Source of the DNA: Nitrospira sp.
GTDB taxonomy: Bacteria > Nitrospirota > Nitrospiria > Nitrospirales > Nitrospiraceae
Direction: 5' to 3'
NCBI GenBank assembly: GCA_030123605.1
Contig: CP126123.1
Location: 3,997,237-4,061,236 of the forward strand
DNA length: 64,000 nt
Below, one piece after another: positions 8,836 to 18,189 of this stretch (the first letter of the stretch is position 1; each line of letters starts with the position of its first letter). A program made the position numbers and the translations under genes. A model generated the notes under the pieces. That model searched no databases. It saw only the letters and a program-made list of their open reading frames with translations, and was not told where the DNA came from.

Positions 8836-8968
8836 ACGAGAAAGACGAGATTTACACGGAAACCATTGCCATTACCATTAGTAGTGATGTACAAGAGAGT
8901 ACTCTACTGTATTTAGCCGGTTAGATTCTTGAAAGCCGGATCTTCTTCCGCCATCTATTGGGTTGTGT

Positions 8969-9047
8969 GGGGCCGTCGTTCAGCCTGGTTTAGGACGCCA
9001 GATTGTCAATCTGGAGGTCGCGGGTTCAAATCCCGTCGGCCCCGCCA
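8969..9047 (+). tRNA. tRNA-Asp (anticodon GTC)
   Basis: 79 nt including an encoded CCA. The acceptor GGGGCCG pairs with CGGCCCC. The anticodon stem CCAGA/TCTGG holds the loop TTGTCAA. The T arm GCGGG/CCCGT encloses TTCAAAT. It is 133 bp downstream of tRNA-Val and 71 bp upstream of tolQ. Confidence 0.97.
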
Positions 9048-9118
9048 TTCCCCCAGCGCTTGGTACAATCCATGCTACCGCTTCCATGCGACGCCATGTG
9101 AAAGGACGGGTCTAGCTC

Positions 9119-9835
9119 ATGTTCCAATCAGGAATGATGGGGTTGGTGGGATCGCTGGGAGCGGTCTCGAAGATCGTGCTGCTATTGCTCTTGATCGCCT
9201 CGATCATCTCGTGGGGTGTGATCCTCTACAAGTGGCGAAGTTTCAAGGCTGCCGACCGTGAGGATCAACGGTTCTTCAACGCCTTTACGAAGATCCGCGA
9301 TCTCGATGAATTGTACCGGCAATCGAAACGGGCCGAAGGCAGCCCGAGTGCGAAAGTCTTCCAAGGCATCATGGATCGCGTCTGGACTGTGTCGGGGGAC
9401 GGCGCGTTGAGTTCGCATCAGTCGATCGGCGCTTCGAAAGAGCCGGCGGCTCCTATCGATCACCACTATATGGATAAGACCGTCGCCTATCTGGTGCAAA
9501 ATCAAATCTCGCAGCTGGAATCCTATTTGCCGATTCTCGCCACCACGGGAAACATCACTCCCTTCATCGGACTCTTGGGCACCGTGCTGGGCATCATCGA
9601 CTCATTCCGTGAGATCGGGCTGCAAGGGACTGCCAGCATCGCGGCGGTGGCACCCGGTGTTTCGGAAGCGTTGGTGGCGACGGCGGCCGGCCTGTTCACC
9701 GCGATTCCTGCCGTCATTTTCTACAATTATTATCTGACGCGTATTAGGAAAACTGTGTTTCGAATTGAATCATTCACGGTCGAGGCCATGCGCTCGTTGC
9801 AGACTAGGCTGAAGCAGACGGCGGTTGGGGTGTAG
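9119..9835 (+). CDS. tolQ: TolQ/ExbB-type proton channel subunit
   Basis: 238 residues. Three membrane segments are apparent: one near the N-terminus (IVLLLLLIASIISWGVILY) and two in the MotA/TolQ/ExbB domain (ITPFIGLLGTVLGIIDSF and ALVATAAGLFTAIPAVIFYNYY). TolQ forms with TolR the proton-driven motor that energises TolA for outer-membrane constriction at division. It is the first gene of the tol operon, 2 bp before tolR. Confidence 0.95.
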   Translation: MFQSGMMGLVGSLGAVSKIVLLLLLIASIISWGVILYKWRSFKAADREDQRFFNAFTKIRDLDELYRQSKRAEGSPSAKVFQGIMDRVWTVSGDGALSSHQSIGASKEPAAPIDHHYMDKTVAYLVQNQISQLESYLPILATTGNITPFIGLLGTVLGIIDSFREIGLQGTASIAAVAPGVSEALVATAAGLFTAIPAVIFYNYYLTRIRKTVFRIESFTVEAMRSLQTRLKQTAVGV

Positions 9836-9837
9836 GG

Positions 9838-10290
9838 ATGATGTCGGAAACCCGCCACCGGCGGTTCATGGCGGAGATCAATGTGATTCCGCTGGTGGAT
9901 GTGGTCTTGGTGCTCCTCGTCATTTTCATGGTGACTGCCCCCATGTTGTATCGAGGGATGGATATCAATCTCCCCAAATCCGCCAGTAATACGATTAAGC
10001 CGGAAGCGAGAGCGGTTTTGTCCATTGAGCGGGATCAACGATTGTATTTGGATAAGGATCAGGTAAGCGTTGTTCAACTCGAACGGAAACTCCGGACGTT
10101 GAAAGATCAGAGCCCGGAGGTGGCGCTCTACCTGCGAGCGGATCGGGACGTACCCTACGGCATCGTGGTGCAGGTGATGGATAGTGTGAAGAAAGCCGGA
10201 ATCGAAAAGCTCGGCATGGTGACGGAGCCCACGGGTGCCGAGCGTGTGAGTGAGTCGGTCCCGTCCCCTGCGCAACCACGCAAGAAGTAG
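9838..10290 (+). CDS. tolR: TolR/ExbD-type proton channel subunit
   Basis: 150 residues with a single N-terminal membrane helix preceded by AEINVIPLVDVVLVLLVIFMV. The Asp in PLVDV is the conserved proton-carrying residue of TolR/ExbD. The periplasmic domain (ALYLRADRDVPYGIVVQVMDSVKKAGIEK in outline) is typical. ATG codons at 9838 and 9841 are both usable. It lies 2 bp after tolQ and 41 bp before tolA. Confidence 0.95.
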   Translation: MMSETRHRRFMAEINVIPLVDVVLVLLVIFMVTAPMLYRGMDINLPKSASNTIKPEARAVLSIERDQRLYLDKDQVSVVQLERKLRTLKDQSPEVALYLRADRDVPYGIVVQVMDSVKKAGIEKLGMVTEPTGAERVSESVPSPAQPRKK

Positions 10291-10331
10291 CGGCGCCACA
10301 ACTCGCGCGCCGCAGGGTCGTATCGCAAGTC

Positions 10332-11597
10332 ATGACGTTCCATACCCTGCCAAGACATCCCTCGCTGACTCTGATCGGGGATTTCGGTGAAGCCGGGGGC
10401 AGCCGTCTGCGCAAGACGGTAGTCCTGTCACTGGTGCTGCATCTCTGTCTGTTGGCGGTGATCATGGGCGCCAAGTTGTTCAAGAAAACGGAACGTCCGC
10501 TGTCGGCGATGGAAGTCACCCTGGTCAGCTTGCCAGCCGTAGAGACGAAGCCTGAGCCCACGATGGAGAAAGTCGAAAAGGTTGAGAAGCCGGCTCCGCG
10601 GCCGATACCCAAGCCGGTCCAGTCCGCTCCCATTCCCGTTCCTCCCAAACCCGCGCCGGCTCCGGCTCCACCTCCGGTTCAGGTCGCTCCGGTCGTCAAG
10701 GCGCCCCCGCCGACTCCGCCCCCTGCGGTGGCTCCGGCCCCCGCGCCTGTCCCGATTCCCGTGCCTCGGTTGCCCGTTCCGACCTTGACCGCGCCACAGC
10801 CGATTCCGCAGGCGGCGAAGTCGCCCTCATCCGCGCCCCTCACGAACCGGACGGATGTCCTGCGGGATGTCATGAAGGATATCGAGTTGCCGCCGAACGC
10901 ACCGAAGTACGGCGATCTCGCTCCTGCGAAGCCGGCGGAAGTGAAGAAGGCCGTTCAACCGAAACCCGAACGGGCTCCCGAGCGATCCGACGTGGACGCC
11001 ATATTGAGTAAATTGAAGGTTCCTGAGATGGCTTCGGCTCCGGCCGATGCACCGAAAGAGCCGCCGAGGCCGGCGGTCGCTCCGCCGAAACGCGCGTCCC
11101 TGTCGGAAGAGATCAACAGCGATCTTGATCGCGAATTGCAGGATCTGAAAAAGTTGCAAGCGCCTCCGCCGGTGAAGGTTTCGGAACCGGTGCGGGAGGT
11201 CAAGCCCATGTTCCGTGAACTGCAACCGATCGCGAGTGCGCCGCCGGCTCCTGCTGCCCTTACGCGGACGAAGCCCGACACTAAATTGAAAGTGGCGGGA
11301 GTAGCCGGGTCGAATCCGTACCTGGCCCGTGTTCAAGCGCGAATCAGCGGCTTTTGGACGGCGCCGCCGGTCGATTTGTCGGGGAAAGCCATGACGGTCG
11401 TGGTGCGGTTTCGTTTGGAGCGGGACGGTCGGGTCGGTACGGTGGTCATCGAGCAGTCTTCAGGGAACGACTATTATGACCTGTCTGCCCAGCGGGCCGT
11501 ACAAAGCGCAGTGCCGTTGCCGCCCTTTCCTCCCGATTTGACGGACTCCTATTTCGACGCCCACTTTACTTTTGTCGTAGGCGAGGCAGCAGGATGA
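10332..11597 (+). CDS. tolA: TolA/TonB-like periplasm-spanning protein
   Basis: 421 residues. One membrane helix lies near residue 35 (TVVLSLVLHLCLLAVIMGA). A long Pro/Ala/Lys-rich linker follows, about 70-190 and beyond, then a charged helical segment. The C-terminal roughly 95 residues are the TonB/TolA C domain (NPYLARVQARISGFW...VVVRFRLERDGRVGTVV...PLPPFPPDL). The linker is Pro-rich rather than the Ala/Lys helix of E. coli TolA. Position between tolR and tolB decides for TolA rather than TonB. Its stop overlaps the tolB start (ATGA). Confidence 0.9.
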   Translation: MTFHTLPRHPSLTLIGDFGEAGGSRLRKTVVLSLVLHLCLLAVIMGAKLFKKTERPLSAMEVTLVSLPAVETKPEPTMEKVEKVEKPAPRPIPKPVQSAPIPVPPKPAPAPAPPPVQVAPVVKAPPPTPPPAVAPAPAPVPIPVPRLPVPTLTAPQPIPQAAKSPSSAPLTNRTDVLRDVMKDIELPPNAPKYGDLAPAKPAEVKKAVQPKPERAPERSDVDAILSKLKVPEMASAPADAPKEPPRPAVAPPKRASLSEEINSDLDRELQDLKKLQAPPPVKVSEPVREVKPMFRELQPIASAPPAPAALTRTKPDTKLKVAGVAGSNPYLARVQARISGFWTAPPVDLSGKAMTVVVRFRLERDGRVGTVVIEQSSGNDYYDLSAQRAVQSAVPLPPFPPDLTDSYFDAHFTFVVGEAAG

Positions 11598-12925
11598 ATC
11601 GGACGATCATCGGTTTCATGGTTGTGCTCTGTGTCGTCGTGGGGGCCGGGCTGTTCGGGATTCTGGATTCCCGCGCCACCGACGTGTTTCTCGAAGCGAC
11701 CAGGCCGGACTTTCAGAAAATCCCCATCGGGGTCTTCGGTTTTCAGAACGGCGGCGGCCCCGAGTGGTTGGGCGGTCGCATCGAGGAAGTGTTGAAGGCC
11801 GATCTCCAACGGTCGCTGGTCTTCTCGCTCGTGGATTTGCCAGGAATCGGGGTGAAGGTGCGTGAGGTGACGACCGCCGACAAGGCCGTCTTCAAGCAGG
11901 CCTCGGAAAACGGCGTCTCGGTGTTGGTGTGGGGGAAATCCGGTCCGAAAAACGGCAGCAGCGACAGTGAATTGTTGATGGACGGCTTCGTCTACGACAG
12001 CGGCAGCGAGGAGATCGTCGGTGGAAAGCGTTATGTCGGATCGACCTCTGTCGTGCGTTTGATGGCGCATCGGTTTGCCGACGAATTGGTGTTTCGCTAT
12101 ACGGGAGAGCCCGGTATCGCTAGAACGAAGATCGTCTATGTGGCCGAGCACGGCAACGCGCGCGAACTGTTCGTGATGGACTACGACGGGTATGAGCCCA
12201 AACAGATCACGGCGGACGGGTTTCTCAATCTGATGCCGCGCTGGTCGCCCGATCGCCGCTTCATCGTGTTCACGGCCTATCGGAGTCGGAACGCGCAGGA
12301 CATCGACATTCTGGAGCTTGCGACGGGCAAACGGTGGACATTGGTTTCGATGGGGGGACTGAACATCACTCCCGCCTTGTCGCCGGACGGGAACTTCTTG
12401 GCCTTCGCCAGCAGTCAGGACGGCAACTCGGAGATTTATAAGCTCGATACCAGGACCAAAGCATCGCACCGATTGACGGTGAATCAAGGCGGCGACCTCT
12501 CGCCGACCTGGTCGCCCACGGGTCGTGAAATCGCCTTTACGTCCGACCGGGGCGGCGCCCCGCAGGTGTTTATCATGAGCGCGGACGGGTCCAACGTCCG
12601 TCGGTTGACCTATGACGGTGATTACAATGCCGCGCCGGCCTGGTCGCCGCGCGGAAATTGGATCGCCTATGTCTGCCGGACGGCGCAGCGTTTGTACAAA
12701 CTCTGTCTCATATCACCGGATGGACAGAAGCGGGTCCAGATCACGAATGGGAATGGGATCGACGACTCGCCTTCCTGGTCTCCCGACGGTCGGCATATCA
12801 CCTTCAGTTCGACCGTCGATGGAAAAAGCCATATTTACATGGTGAATACGGACGGAAAGGATTTGGAGCGCATCACATTCGGCGGGACTCACAACAGTTC
12901 CCCGTCATGGTCTCCCGCGTTGTAG
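11594..12925 (+). CDS. tolB: Tol-Pal system beta-propeller TolB
   Basis: 443 residues. Signal peptide (MVVLCVVVGAGLFGIL...RA), then the TolB N-terminal domain (about 30-165), then a beta-propeller with at least five W-SP-G-IAF repeats (for example RWSPDRRFIVFTAYR and TWSPTGREIAFTSDR). Periplasmic TolB binds Pal and TolA. Translationally coupled to tolA by ATGA. Confidence 0.96.
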   Translation: MNRTIIGFMVVLCVVVGAGLFGILDSRATDVFLEATRPDFQKIPIGVFGFQNGGGPEWLGGRIEEVLKADLQRSLVFSLVDLPGIGVKVREVTTADKAVFKQASENGVSVLVWGKSGPKNGSSDSELLMDGFVYDSGSEEIVGGKRYVGSTSVVRLMAHRFADELVFRYTGEPGIARTKIVYVAEHGNARELFVMDYDGYEPKQITADGFLNLMPRWSPDRRFIVFTAYRSRNAQDIDILELATGKRWTLVSMGGLNITPALSPDGNFLAFASSQDGNSEIYKLDTRTKASHRLTVNQGGDLSPTWSPTGREIAFTSDRGGAPQVFIMSADGSNVRRLTYDGDYNAAPAWSPRGNWIAYVCRTAQRLYKLCLISPDGQKRVQITNGNGIDDSPSWSPDGRHITFSSTVDGKSHIYMVNTDGKDLERITFGGTHNSSPSWSPAL

Positions 12926-12995
12926 GGATGACCGGCACATCATTGATTCTGTATACGACGCAGTAACCATTTCACCAGCCATGAGGAGTAACGAT

Positions 12996-13784
12996 ATGAC
13001 GATACGGGTAGCGACAATGGGCCTGACGGTCGCAGTCGGGATGCTGTTGGTCATTCAAGGGGGCTGTTCGAAGAAATCGATTCAGTCCGGTGGCGATGCG
13101 CAATCGTCGGAACGCGGTATGGCGAAGTCGGGGGGGCCTGCTCCGAGTGCGATGGGTTCCATGGGATCGATGGGGTCGCAGGGCGGTTCGGCGGGTGGCC
13201 CAGCCGGTGGGTTCGATAGCGCCAGTTCCACGTTCCCGGATTTGTCCCTGTCGAGCAAGCCGCAGGACGAGCCTGAAAGCGGCGGATTGCGTGGATTCGA
13301 GTCGGTGTCCGGGGGCAAGGCTCCGTCCGAAGAACGATTGGGCGGCGGCGGCACCATGTTGGCCAAGGTGGAACCGTCGGAGAGCACGGCGCGTCAGATC
13401 GAAGATATCCGTCGGGAGCAGGCCAAGGAACAGGCCGCGTCGGCGGAGGCGGGATTGCGAGACGTGTTTTTCGGCTACGATAGCTGGACCATTACCGAGG
13501 AGGGCAGGCAATCGTTGATGCAGGATGCCCAGTGGATCAGGGGCAATCCCTCGGCGCTGGTCAAGATCGAGGGGCACTGTGACGAGCGCGGTACGTTGGC
13601 CTACAATCTGGTGTTGGGAGAGAAGCGCGCGAAAGCCGTGCGGAACTACCTGGTCGAGCTCGGCATAGGGGCCAACCGGTTGGCCGTGGTTTCTTATGGA
13701 AAGGAACGTCCCTTCTGCAACGAACGAAGTGAAACTTGCTACCAGCAGAACCGCCGCGGCCACGTGGTGGTCCGGTCGAAATGA
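12996..13784 (+). CDS. pal: Peptidoglycan-associated lipoprotein Pal
   Basis: 262 residues from the ATG at 12996, which has GAGGAG 7 bp upstream; an in-frame ATG at 12981 overlaps that site and is less likely. Lipobox VIQGGC. A low-complexity Gly/Ser/Met linker (AMGSMGSMGSQGGSAGG) and a charged region precede the OmpA-like domain (FGYDSWTITEEG...VKIEGHCDERGTLAYNLVLGEKRAKAVRNYL in outline). That domain contains the diaminopimelate-binding residues of peptidoglycan-associated OmpA domains. The protein is longer than E. coli Pal because of the extended linker. Confidence 0.95.
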   Translation: MTIRVATMGLTVAVGMLLVIQGGCSKKSIQSGGDAQSSERGMAKSGGPAPSAMGSMGSMGSQGGSAGGPAGGFDSASSTFPDLSLSSKPQDEPESGGLRGFESVSGGKAPSEERLGGGGTMLAKVEPSESTARQIEDIRREQAKEQAASAEAGLRDVFFGYDSWTITEEGRQSLMQDAQWIRGNPSALVKIEGHCDERGTLAYNLVLGEKRAKAVRNYLVELGIGANRLAVVSYGKERPFCNERSETCYQQNRRGHVVVRSK

Positions 13785-13849
13785 CTGTTCGGATCATGGA
13801 CGATGTGACATGATTCTCCGGAACAGACGCCGGTCAAGGGAGACTTGTC

Positions 13850-15526
13850 ATGGATGATGGATGGCTTCATCGAAATGAGACGGTGAGCGGACGATCGGCC
13901 GAAGACGTGGGTGTTTCTGGCCGTCGGAGTGAACAGTGCGGGCTCGGGGTCTGTGTACTCGTGACGGCGGGGCTTTCCCTGTTGTCCGGCTGTGTGGCGC
14001 AACAGGCCGATCTCAAACAGACCGAACGGGAACTTCAACGTCGGATCAAACAGACGACGGAAGAACAGGCCCAGACCAGGGCTCGGCAAAATCAGGAGAT
14101 CGTGTCGTTGCGCGAGCAGGACATTCCGTCCTTACGAGGCGACGTCGATAAGGCCATTCACCGCGCCCAGACATTGGAAGCGCGGCAAGACGATGTGTTG
14201 GCAAAACTGGCTTCTCAGGACTCGCGGGTCAACCAACGGTTGGGCGAGAGCGAAAAACGCGTCGCCGAGGAGAGCAAACGATTGGGGTGGGTCGAAAAGC
14301 AGTTGGTGGATCAGGATGCTTCGCTCAAAGGAGAGCGGGACCGGAGTCGGTCTGAACTCACGGCTGTGACGGCGCGGGTGGATCAAGTTTCGGCCCATAT
14401 CGACGCGATTCAAAAAAACATGCTCGACGCCGTTCAGAAGTCCACGACGGCGCTGGCACAGAAAGTCGATTCGCGGTTGGACGAACAGCAGAAATTGTTG
14501 CAGGCTCTTGAGGGCCGGTCGCATAACATGACGCAACTCGACGCCCAGAACAAGGTCTTGGCGGATCAGGTCGCGAAGTTCAACCAAGCGCTGATTGAGT
14601 TCAAACAAGCCTTGAGCGGCTTGGGCGAACGTGTCGTGCAGCAAGACCAGGCGGTGAAGCATCTCGTTGCATCGACGACGTCGGTAGAGCAAGAGGCGGC
14701 CGCATTGAGCAAGCGGACGGATGGGCTCGCGGGAAAAATCGATGCGGACAACAAGGCTACGACCGATCACTTGAATGAAGTCAACCGGAGCGTCGCGTCG
14801 TTGAAGAATGCTCTGGAAAATGCCGGAGGCAAGCTCGCATCACGTGGAGACGAGCAGGAACGCCGCATCGAAGAGACGGCGCGCGGCTTGGCGCATGTTC
14901 AAGCTCAGATCCAGACTCTGGACAAGAATCTGGAAAATCAACATGCGTTTTTGAAGCAGGTCGAACAGCATCTGTCGGCGTTGCGCACGATCGCTTCCCA
15001 ACGGGCCGAGCAGGCGTCGGCTGTCGCAGAAGTGGCGTCGCTTCCGCAAGCGCAGGCGATGCCGGTACCGGAAGCCGCACCGCCCGCTCAGACCAACGGC
15101 TCTGCCGCCCATTCGGAAAACCGAAGCGTCGTTTTGGTGGCGGATCGGGAATCCTATGAGCGGACCCTCACTCGTTTCAAAGACGGAGACCTGGACGGCG
15201 CCCGACAAGGGTTCGCGGAGTTTCTTGTCCATTATCCGCATTCGGACCTCGCGCCCAACGCCCGGTTTTGGTTGGGCGAGTCCTACTACGGCAAGAAGGA
15301 TTATACGCGCGCGATCGATGCGTACGATCAGGTGCAGTTGAACCATCCATCGAGTGAAAAGGTGCCGGCGGCTTTGTTGAAAAAAGGATACGCCTATCTG
15401 GCATTGAAGGACCGGAAACGTGCCGCTTCGGCGTTGAAACAGGTCATCGATCTCTATCCGAGGTCGCCCGAAGCCAATAAAGCTGTCGACAAGCTGAACC
15501 AACTAAAGGAGTTACACGAACGATGA
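13850..15526 (+). CDS. CpoB/YbgF-like lipoprotein with long coiled coil (first copy)
   Basis: 558 residues. A polar N-terminal stretch of about 30 residues precedes the hydrophobic leader and lipobox (LSLLSGC). A very long coiled coil follows, about 50-380, with repeated QD and LA patterns. The C-terminal roughly 125 residues carry TPR/YbgF repeats (FKDGDLDGARQGFAEFLVHYP...ARFWLGESYYGKKDY). CpoB coordinates PBP1B and Tol during constriction; typical CpoB is about 260 residues, so this is roughly doubled by coiled coil. GGGAG precedes the start. Its stop overlaps the next gene by ATGA. Confidence 0.85.
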   Translation: MDDGWLHRNETVSGRSAEDVGVSGRRSEQCGLGVCVLVTAGLSLLSGCVAQQADLKQTERELQRRIKQTTEEQAQTRARQNQEIVSLREQDIPSLRGDVDKAIHRAQTLEARQDDVLAKLASQDSRVNQRLGESEKRVAEESKRLGWVEKQLVDQDASLKGERDRSRSELTAVTARVDQVSAHIDAIQKNMLDAVQKSTTALAQKVDSRLDEQQKLLQALEGRSHNMTQLDAQNKVLADQVAKFNQALIEFKQALSGLGERVVQQDQAVKHLVASTTSVEQEAAALSKRTDGLAGKIDADNKATTDHLNEVNRSVASLKNALENAGGKLASRGDEQERRIEETARGLAHVQAQIQTLDKNLENQHAFLKQVEQHLSALRTIASQRAEQASAVAEVASLPQAQAMPVPEAAPPAQTNGSAAHSENRSVVLVADRESYERTLTRFKDGDLDGARQGFAEFLVHYPHSDLAPNARFWLGESYYGKKDYTRAIDAYDQVQLNHPSSEKVPAALLKKGYAYLALKDRKRAASALKQVIDLYPRSPEANKAVDKLNQLKELHER

Positions 15527-16302
15527 GGGGCCGACTCATGGTGGCATTGCAGGTGGGGGCAGGGTTCGTCTGCAGCTTTTTCTTGGTGGGCTGTGCGAAG
15601 CATGCCGATTTTTTGGAGATCCGGGAGCAAGTCACGATCATCGCCAAGACTCAAGATCAGGAGCAGAAGCGTTTCGAGGCGATGCAGCGGAGACTGGAAT
15701 CGCTCGAACGGGTCCGTGAGCCGGAGGGAGGAAAGTTGCGGCTCGATGACGCGTTGGCCCGGCTCCAAAAAATAGAGGGGCGATTGGCGAAAATCGAAGA
15801 GACGCAACTCGCCCAGGCGGCCTCCATCAGATCGGACTTGGCGATGGCCGAAGCCACTCGTCAGGCGCGCGTGGCGAAGCCGTCCGGGCCGCTCGATCCA
15901 CCATCGATCGTTCCCGGGGTGCCCTCCATTACGCCGACTTCGGCCTTCAACCTGGCCTACAATGATTATCTCAACGGCAAATTCGATCTTGCGGTCAGCG
16001 GTTTCCAGCGTTTCATCAAGGACTTTCCTTCGACCTCGCTGACTCCCAATGCCCATTATTGGCTCGGGGAGTCCTACTACGGTCAGAAGGACTATATCCG
16101 GGCGATACAGTCTTTTGAGCATGTGGTGAACGAGTATGCGGGGAATGAAAAGGTGCCTGCCTCCCTCTTCAAGCTTGGTCTGTCGGCTGCGGAAACCGGG
16201 GATACGGCCAAATCGCGCAAGTATCTCAAGCGGGTCATCGAGGAATATTCCACGTCTGAGGAAGCGAAACTTGCGAAGGCGAAGATGGCCGAGATTCGAT
16301 GA
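15523..16302 (+). CDS. cpoB: CpoB/YbgF-like lipoprotein (second copy)
   Basis: 259 residues, the standard CpoB length. Lipobox FLVGC near residue 25, a coiled coil to about residue 110, then TPR repeats (YNDYLNGKFDLAVSGFQRFI...AHYWLGESYYGQKDYIRAIQSFEHV). It shares the WLGESYYG(K/Q)KDY motif and the same repeat layout with the preceding gene, suggesting duplication. It is translationally coupled to the first copy by ATGA and lies just before mutL. Confidence 0.88.
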   Translation: MRGRLMVALQVGAGFVCSFFLVGCAKHADFLEIREQVTIIAKTQDQEQKRFEAMQRRLESLERVREPEGGKLRLDDALARLQKIEGRLAKIEETQLAQAASIRSDLAMAEATRQARVAKPSGPLDPPSIVPGVPSITPTSAFNLAYNDYLNGKFDLAVSGFQRFIKDFPSTSLTPNAHYWLGESYYGQKDYIRAIQSFEHVVNEYAGNEKVPASLFKLGLSAAETGDTAKSRKYLKRVIEEYSTSEEAKLAKAKMAEIR

Positions 16303-16373
16303 TCTCCGGTCGGCCGCACGATCTCCTCTCCACCGCTCCTTCCTCAATCCAAACCTCAGGAGCGTCTCATCCC

Positions 16374-18179
16374 ATGACCATAGCCAGTAGCTCCCGAAAG
16401 ATCCAGGTATTGCCGAACGATGTAATCGGCCGGATTGCGGCGGGCGAGGTGGTGGAGCGCCCGGCTGCGGTGGTGAAGGAGTTGATCGAAAACAGCCTGG
16501 ATGCCGGTAGCAGCACCATTACAGTCGAGATCAAGGACGGGGGCCTCGGACTGATTCGCGTCACGGACGACGGCGAAGGTATGTCGCGGGCCGATGCCGG
16601 CCTGGCCTTTGAGCGGCATGCCACAAGCAAATTGCAATCCGACCGGCAACTCAGCGCCATTCGCACGATGGGCTTTCGTGGTGAGGCACTGCCAAGCATC
16701 GCGGCCGTATCGAAAGTCCGATTGACGACGATGGCTCGGAACGATCAGGTGGGGACGCAACTCCGGCTGACGGGAGGAGGGATCGATCAGGTGGAGGATG
16801 CCGCCGCCGTTCCCGGGACCTCCATCGAGGTGGCGGACCTCTTCTACAATACACCGGCCCGCAAGAAGTTTCTCAAGTCCACGACGACCGAGTTTTCCCA
16901 CATCAGTCATGCGGTGCAGCAGGCCGGGTTGGCTTGGCCGCAGGTGCATGTGCGCTTGGTCCACAACGGATACGAGGTATGCAATCTTCCCGCTGTGTCC
17001 TCCCATCGCGATCGTGTTCTGCAGATCTATCGTGCGTCCTTCGGCGACCGAGCATTGATCGTGGAAGCAGAGCGAAACGGTCTCTCCGTCAAGGGGTTCA
17101 TCATCGACCCGGTGCGGGCGCGCGCCGGACGAACCCCGCAGGAATTGTTCGTGAACCGTCGGCCGGTCAAGAACGGCACCGTGCACCATGCCGTCATCGA
17201 CGGATACAGCTCGTTCCTCGCCAAGGGCCATAGTCCACTTTTCGTACTCTTTCTCGAGGTCGAGCCCCACCTGGTCGACGTCAACGTGCATCCGACCAAG
17301 CGGGAGGTGCGGTTCGTCGAGACGGAATCCGTGCACCAATTGGTCCGTTCGGCGGTGCGTCATGCACTCGGGCGCGCCCAGGTCGAAGCATCGACAGCTG
17401 GTGCTGCCCATGCTCATGTCAGCGGCCTTGTTTCATCGATCGGTCCTTCTCGTATCGAGGGTCGCCCTGCTTTCGAATCAGAATCGGATTACGGTCATGC
17501 CTTCATCGGGTCGAAGGAGCCCCTTGCGCCAATCGCATCGGCGGTCGGCCAAACGTCCCTTGTCGGGGAAGGGGCACTCACATATGACTCGACCGGATCG
17601 CCGGACATTCTTCCGCTGGGCCAGATGTGCCGTACGTTTCTGATCGTACAGGTAGGAACCGAACTCCAGGTGATCGATCAACATACGGCGCACGAGAGGG
17701 TCTTGTTCGAGCGCTTGTGGCGATCCTGGCAAGACAGCAGCCTGCCGTCACAACCGCTGTTGCTGCCGGAGCCTTTGGAGTTGCCGCTTCAGCAGGCTCT
17801 GGTGCTCCAACGCCGGTTGCCTGAATTGGAACGGCTCGGATTGTTGATCGAGCCCTTCGGGTCTTCGTCGTTTCTGATCCGCAGTCTGCCGGTGCTGTTG
17901 GGCCATCCCGATCTGGCCGCGCTGGTGCAAGATCTGATCGAGGATCTCGAACGATGGGAGTCGATTTCCTCGCTGGAAACGAAGGTGAAGCCCATCCTCG
18001 CATCGCTGGCCTGTCACGGGGCGGTGCGTGCGGGTCGGGCCATGGCGCTTCCGGAGATCAAGCAATTGGTCCAAGACTGGGTTGCAGAGGGGCTGATCAT
18101 GACCTGTCCGCACGGCCGACGGGTTGCGCTTCGTCTATCGGCAGACGAACTGGCGCGTTTGTTCGACCGCGCGTCGTGA
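16374..18179 (+). CDS. mutL: DNA mismatch repair protein MutL
   Basis: 601 residues from the ATG at 16374, with CAGGAG 11 bp upstream. An ATG at 16299 would add 25 residues not seen in the family. The GHKL ATPase motifs are intact: RIAAGEVVERPAAVVKEL, NSLDAG, DDGEGM and GFRGEALPSIAAVSKV. The C-terminal domain carries DQHTAHERVLFE, fitting the DQHA(X)2E(X)4E metal-binding endonuclease motif, plus ACHGAVRAG and CPHGRR. This predicts nicking activity, as in methyl-independent mismatch repair. No mutS is in the window. It is followed 10 bp later by miaA. Confidence 0.97.
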   Translation: MTIASSSRKIQVLPNDVIGRIAAGEVVERPAAVVKELIENSLDAGSSTITVEIKDGGLGLIRVTDDGEGMSRADAGLAFERHATSKLQSDRQLSAIRTMGFRGEALPSIAAVSKVRLTTMARNDQVGTQLRLTGGGIDQVEDAAAVPGTSIEVADLFYNTPARKKFLKSTTTEFSHISHAVQQAGLAWPQVHVRLVHNGYEVCNLPAVSSHRDRVLQIYRASFGDRALIVEAERNGLSVKGFIIDPVRARAGRTPQELFVNRRPVKNGTVHHAVIDGYSSFLAKGHSPLFVLFLEVEPHLVDVNVHPTKREVRFVETESVHQLVRSAVRHALGRAQVEASTAGAAHAHVSGLVSSIGPSRIEGRPAFESESDYGHAFIGSKEPLAPIASAVGQTSLVGEGALTYDSTGSPDILPLGQMCRTFLIVQVGTELQVIDQHTAHERVLFERLWRSWQDSSLPSQPLLLPEPLELPLQQALVLQRRLPELERLGLLIEPFGSSSFLIRSLPVLLGHPDLAALVQDLIEDLERWESISSLETKVKPILASLACHGAVRAGRAMALPEIKQLVQDWVAEGLIMTCPHGRRVALRLSADELARLFDRAS

Positions 18180-18189
18180 AAGGGGATGC

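Noticed and set aside
8409-8894. Frame with NRDRTCDLCLVRAALSQLSYPP
   Set aside because: This is the antisense translation of tRNA-Val, a classic false gene.
7655-9047. Tyrosine recombinase beside tRNA genes as an integrated island
   Set aside because: The protein is XerD-like and the neighbours are housekeeping genes; no attachment-site repeats of the tRNA 3' ends were seen nearby.
8929-9261. Frame with FRTPDCQSGGRGFKSRRP
   Set aside because: It is the translation of the tRNA-Asp gene and its flank.
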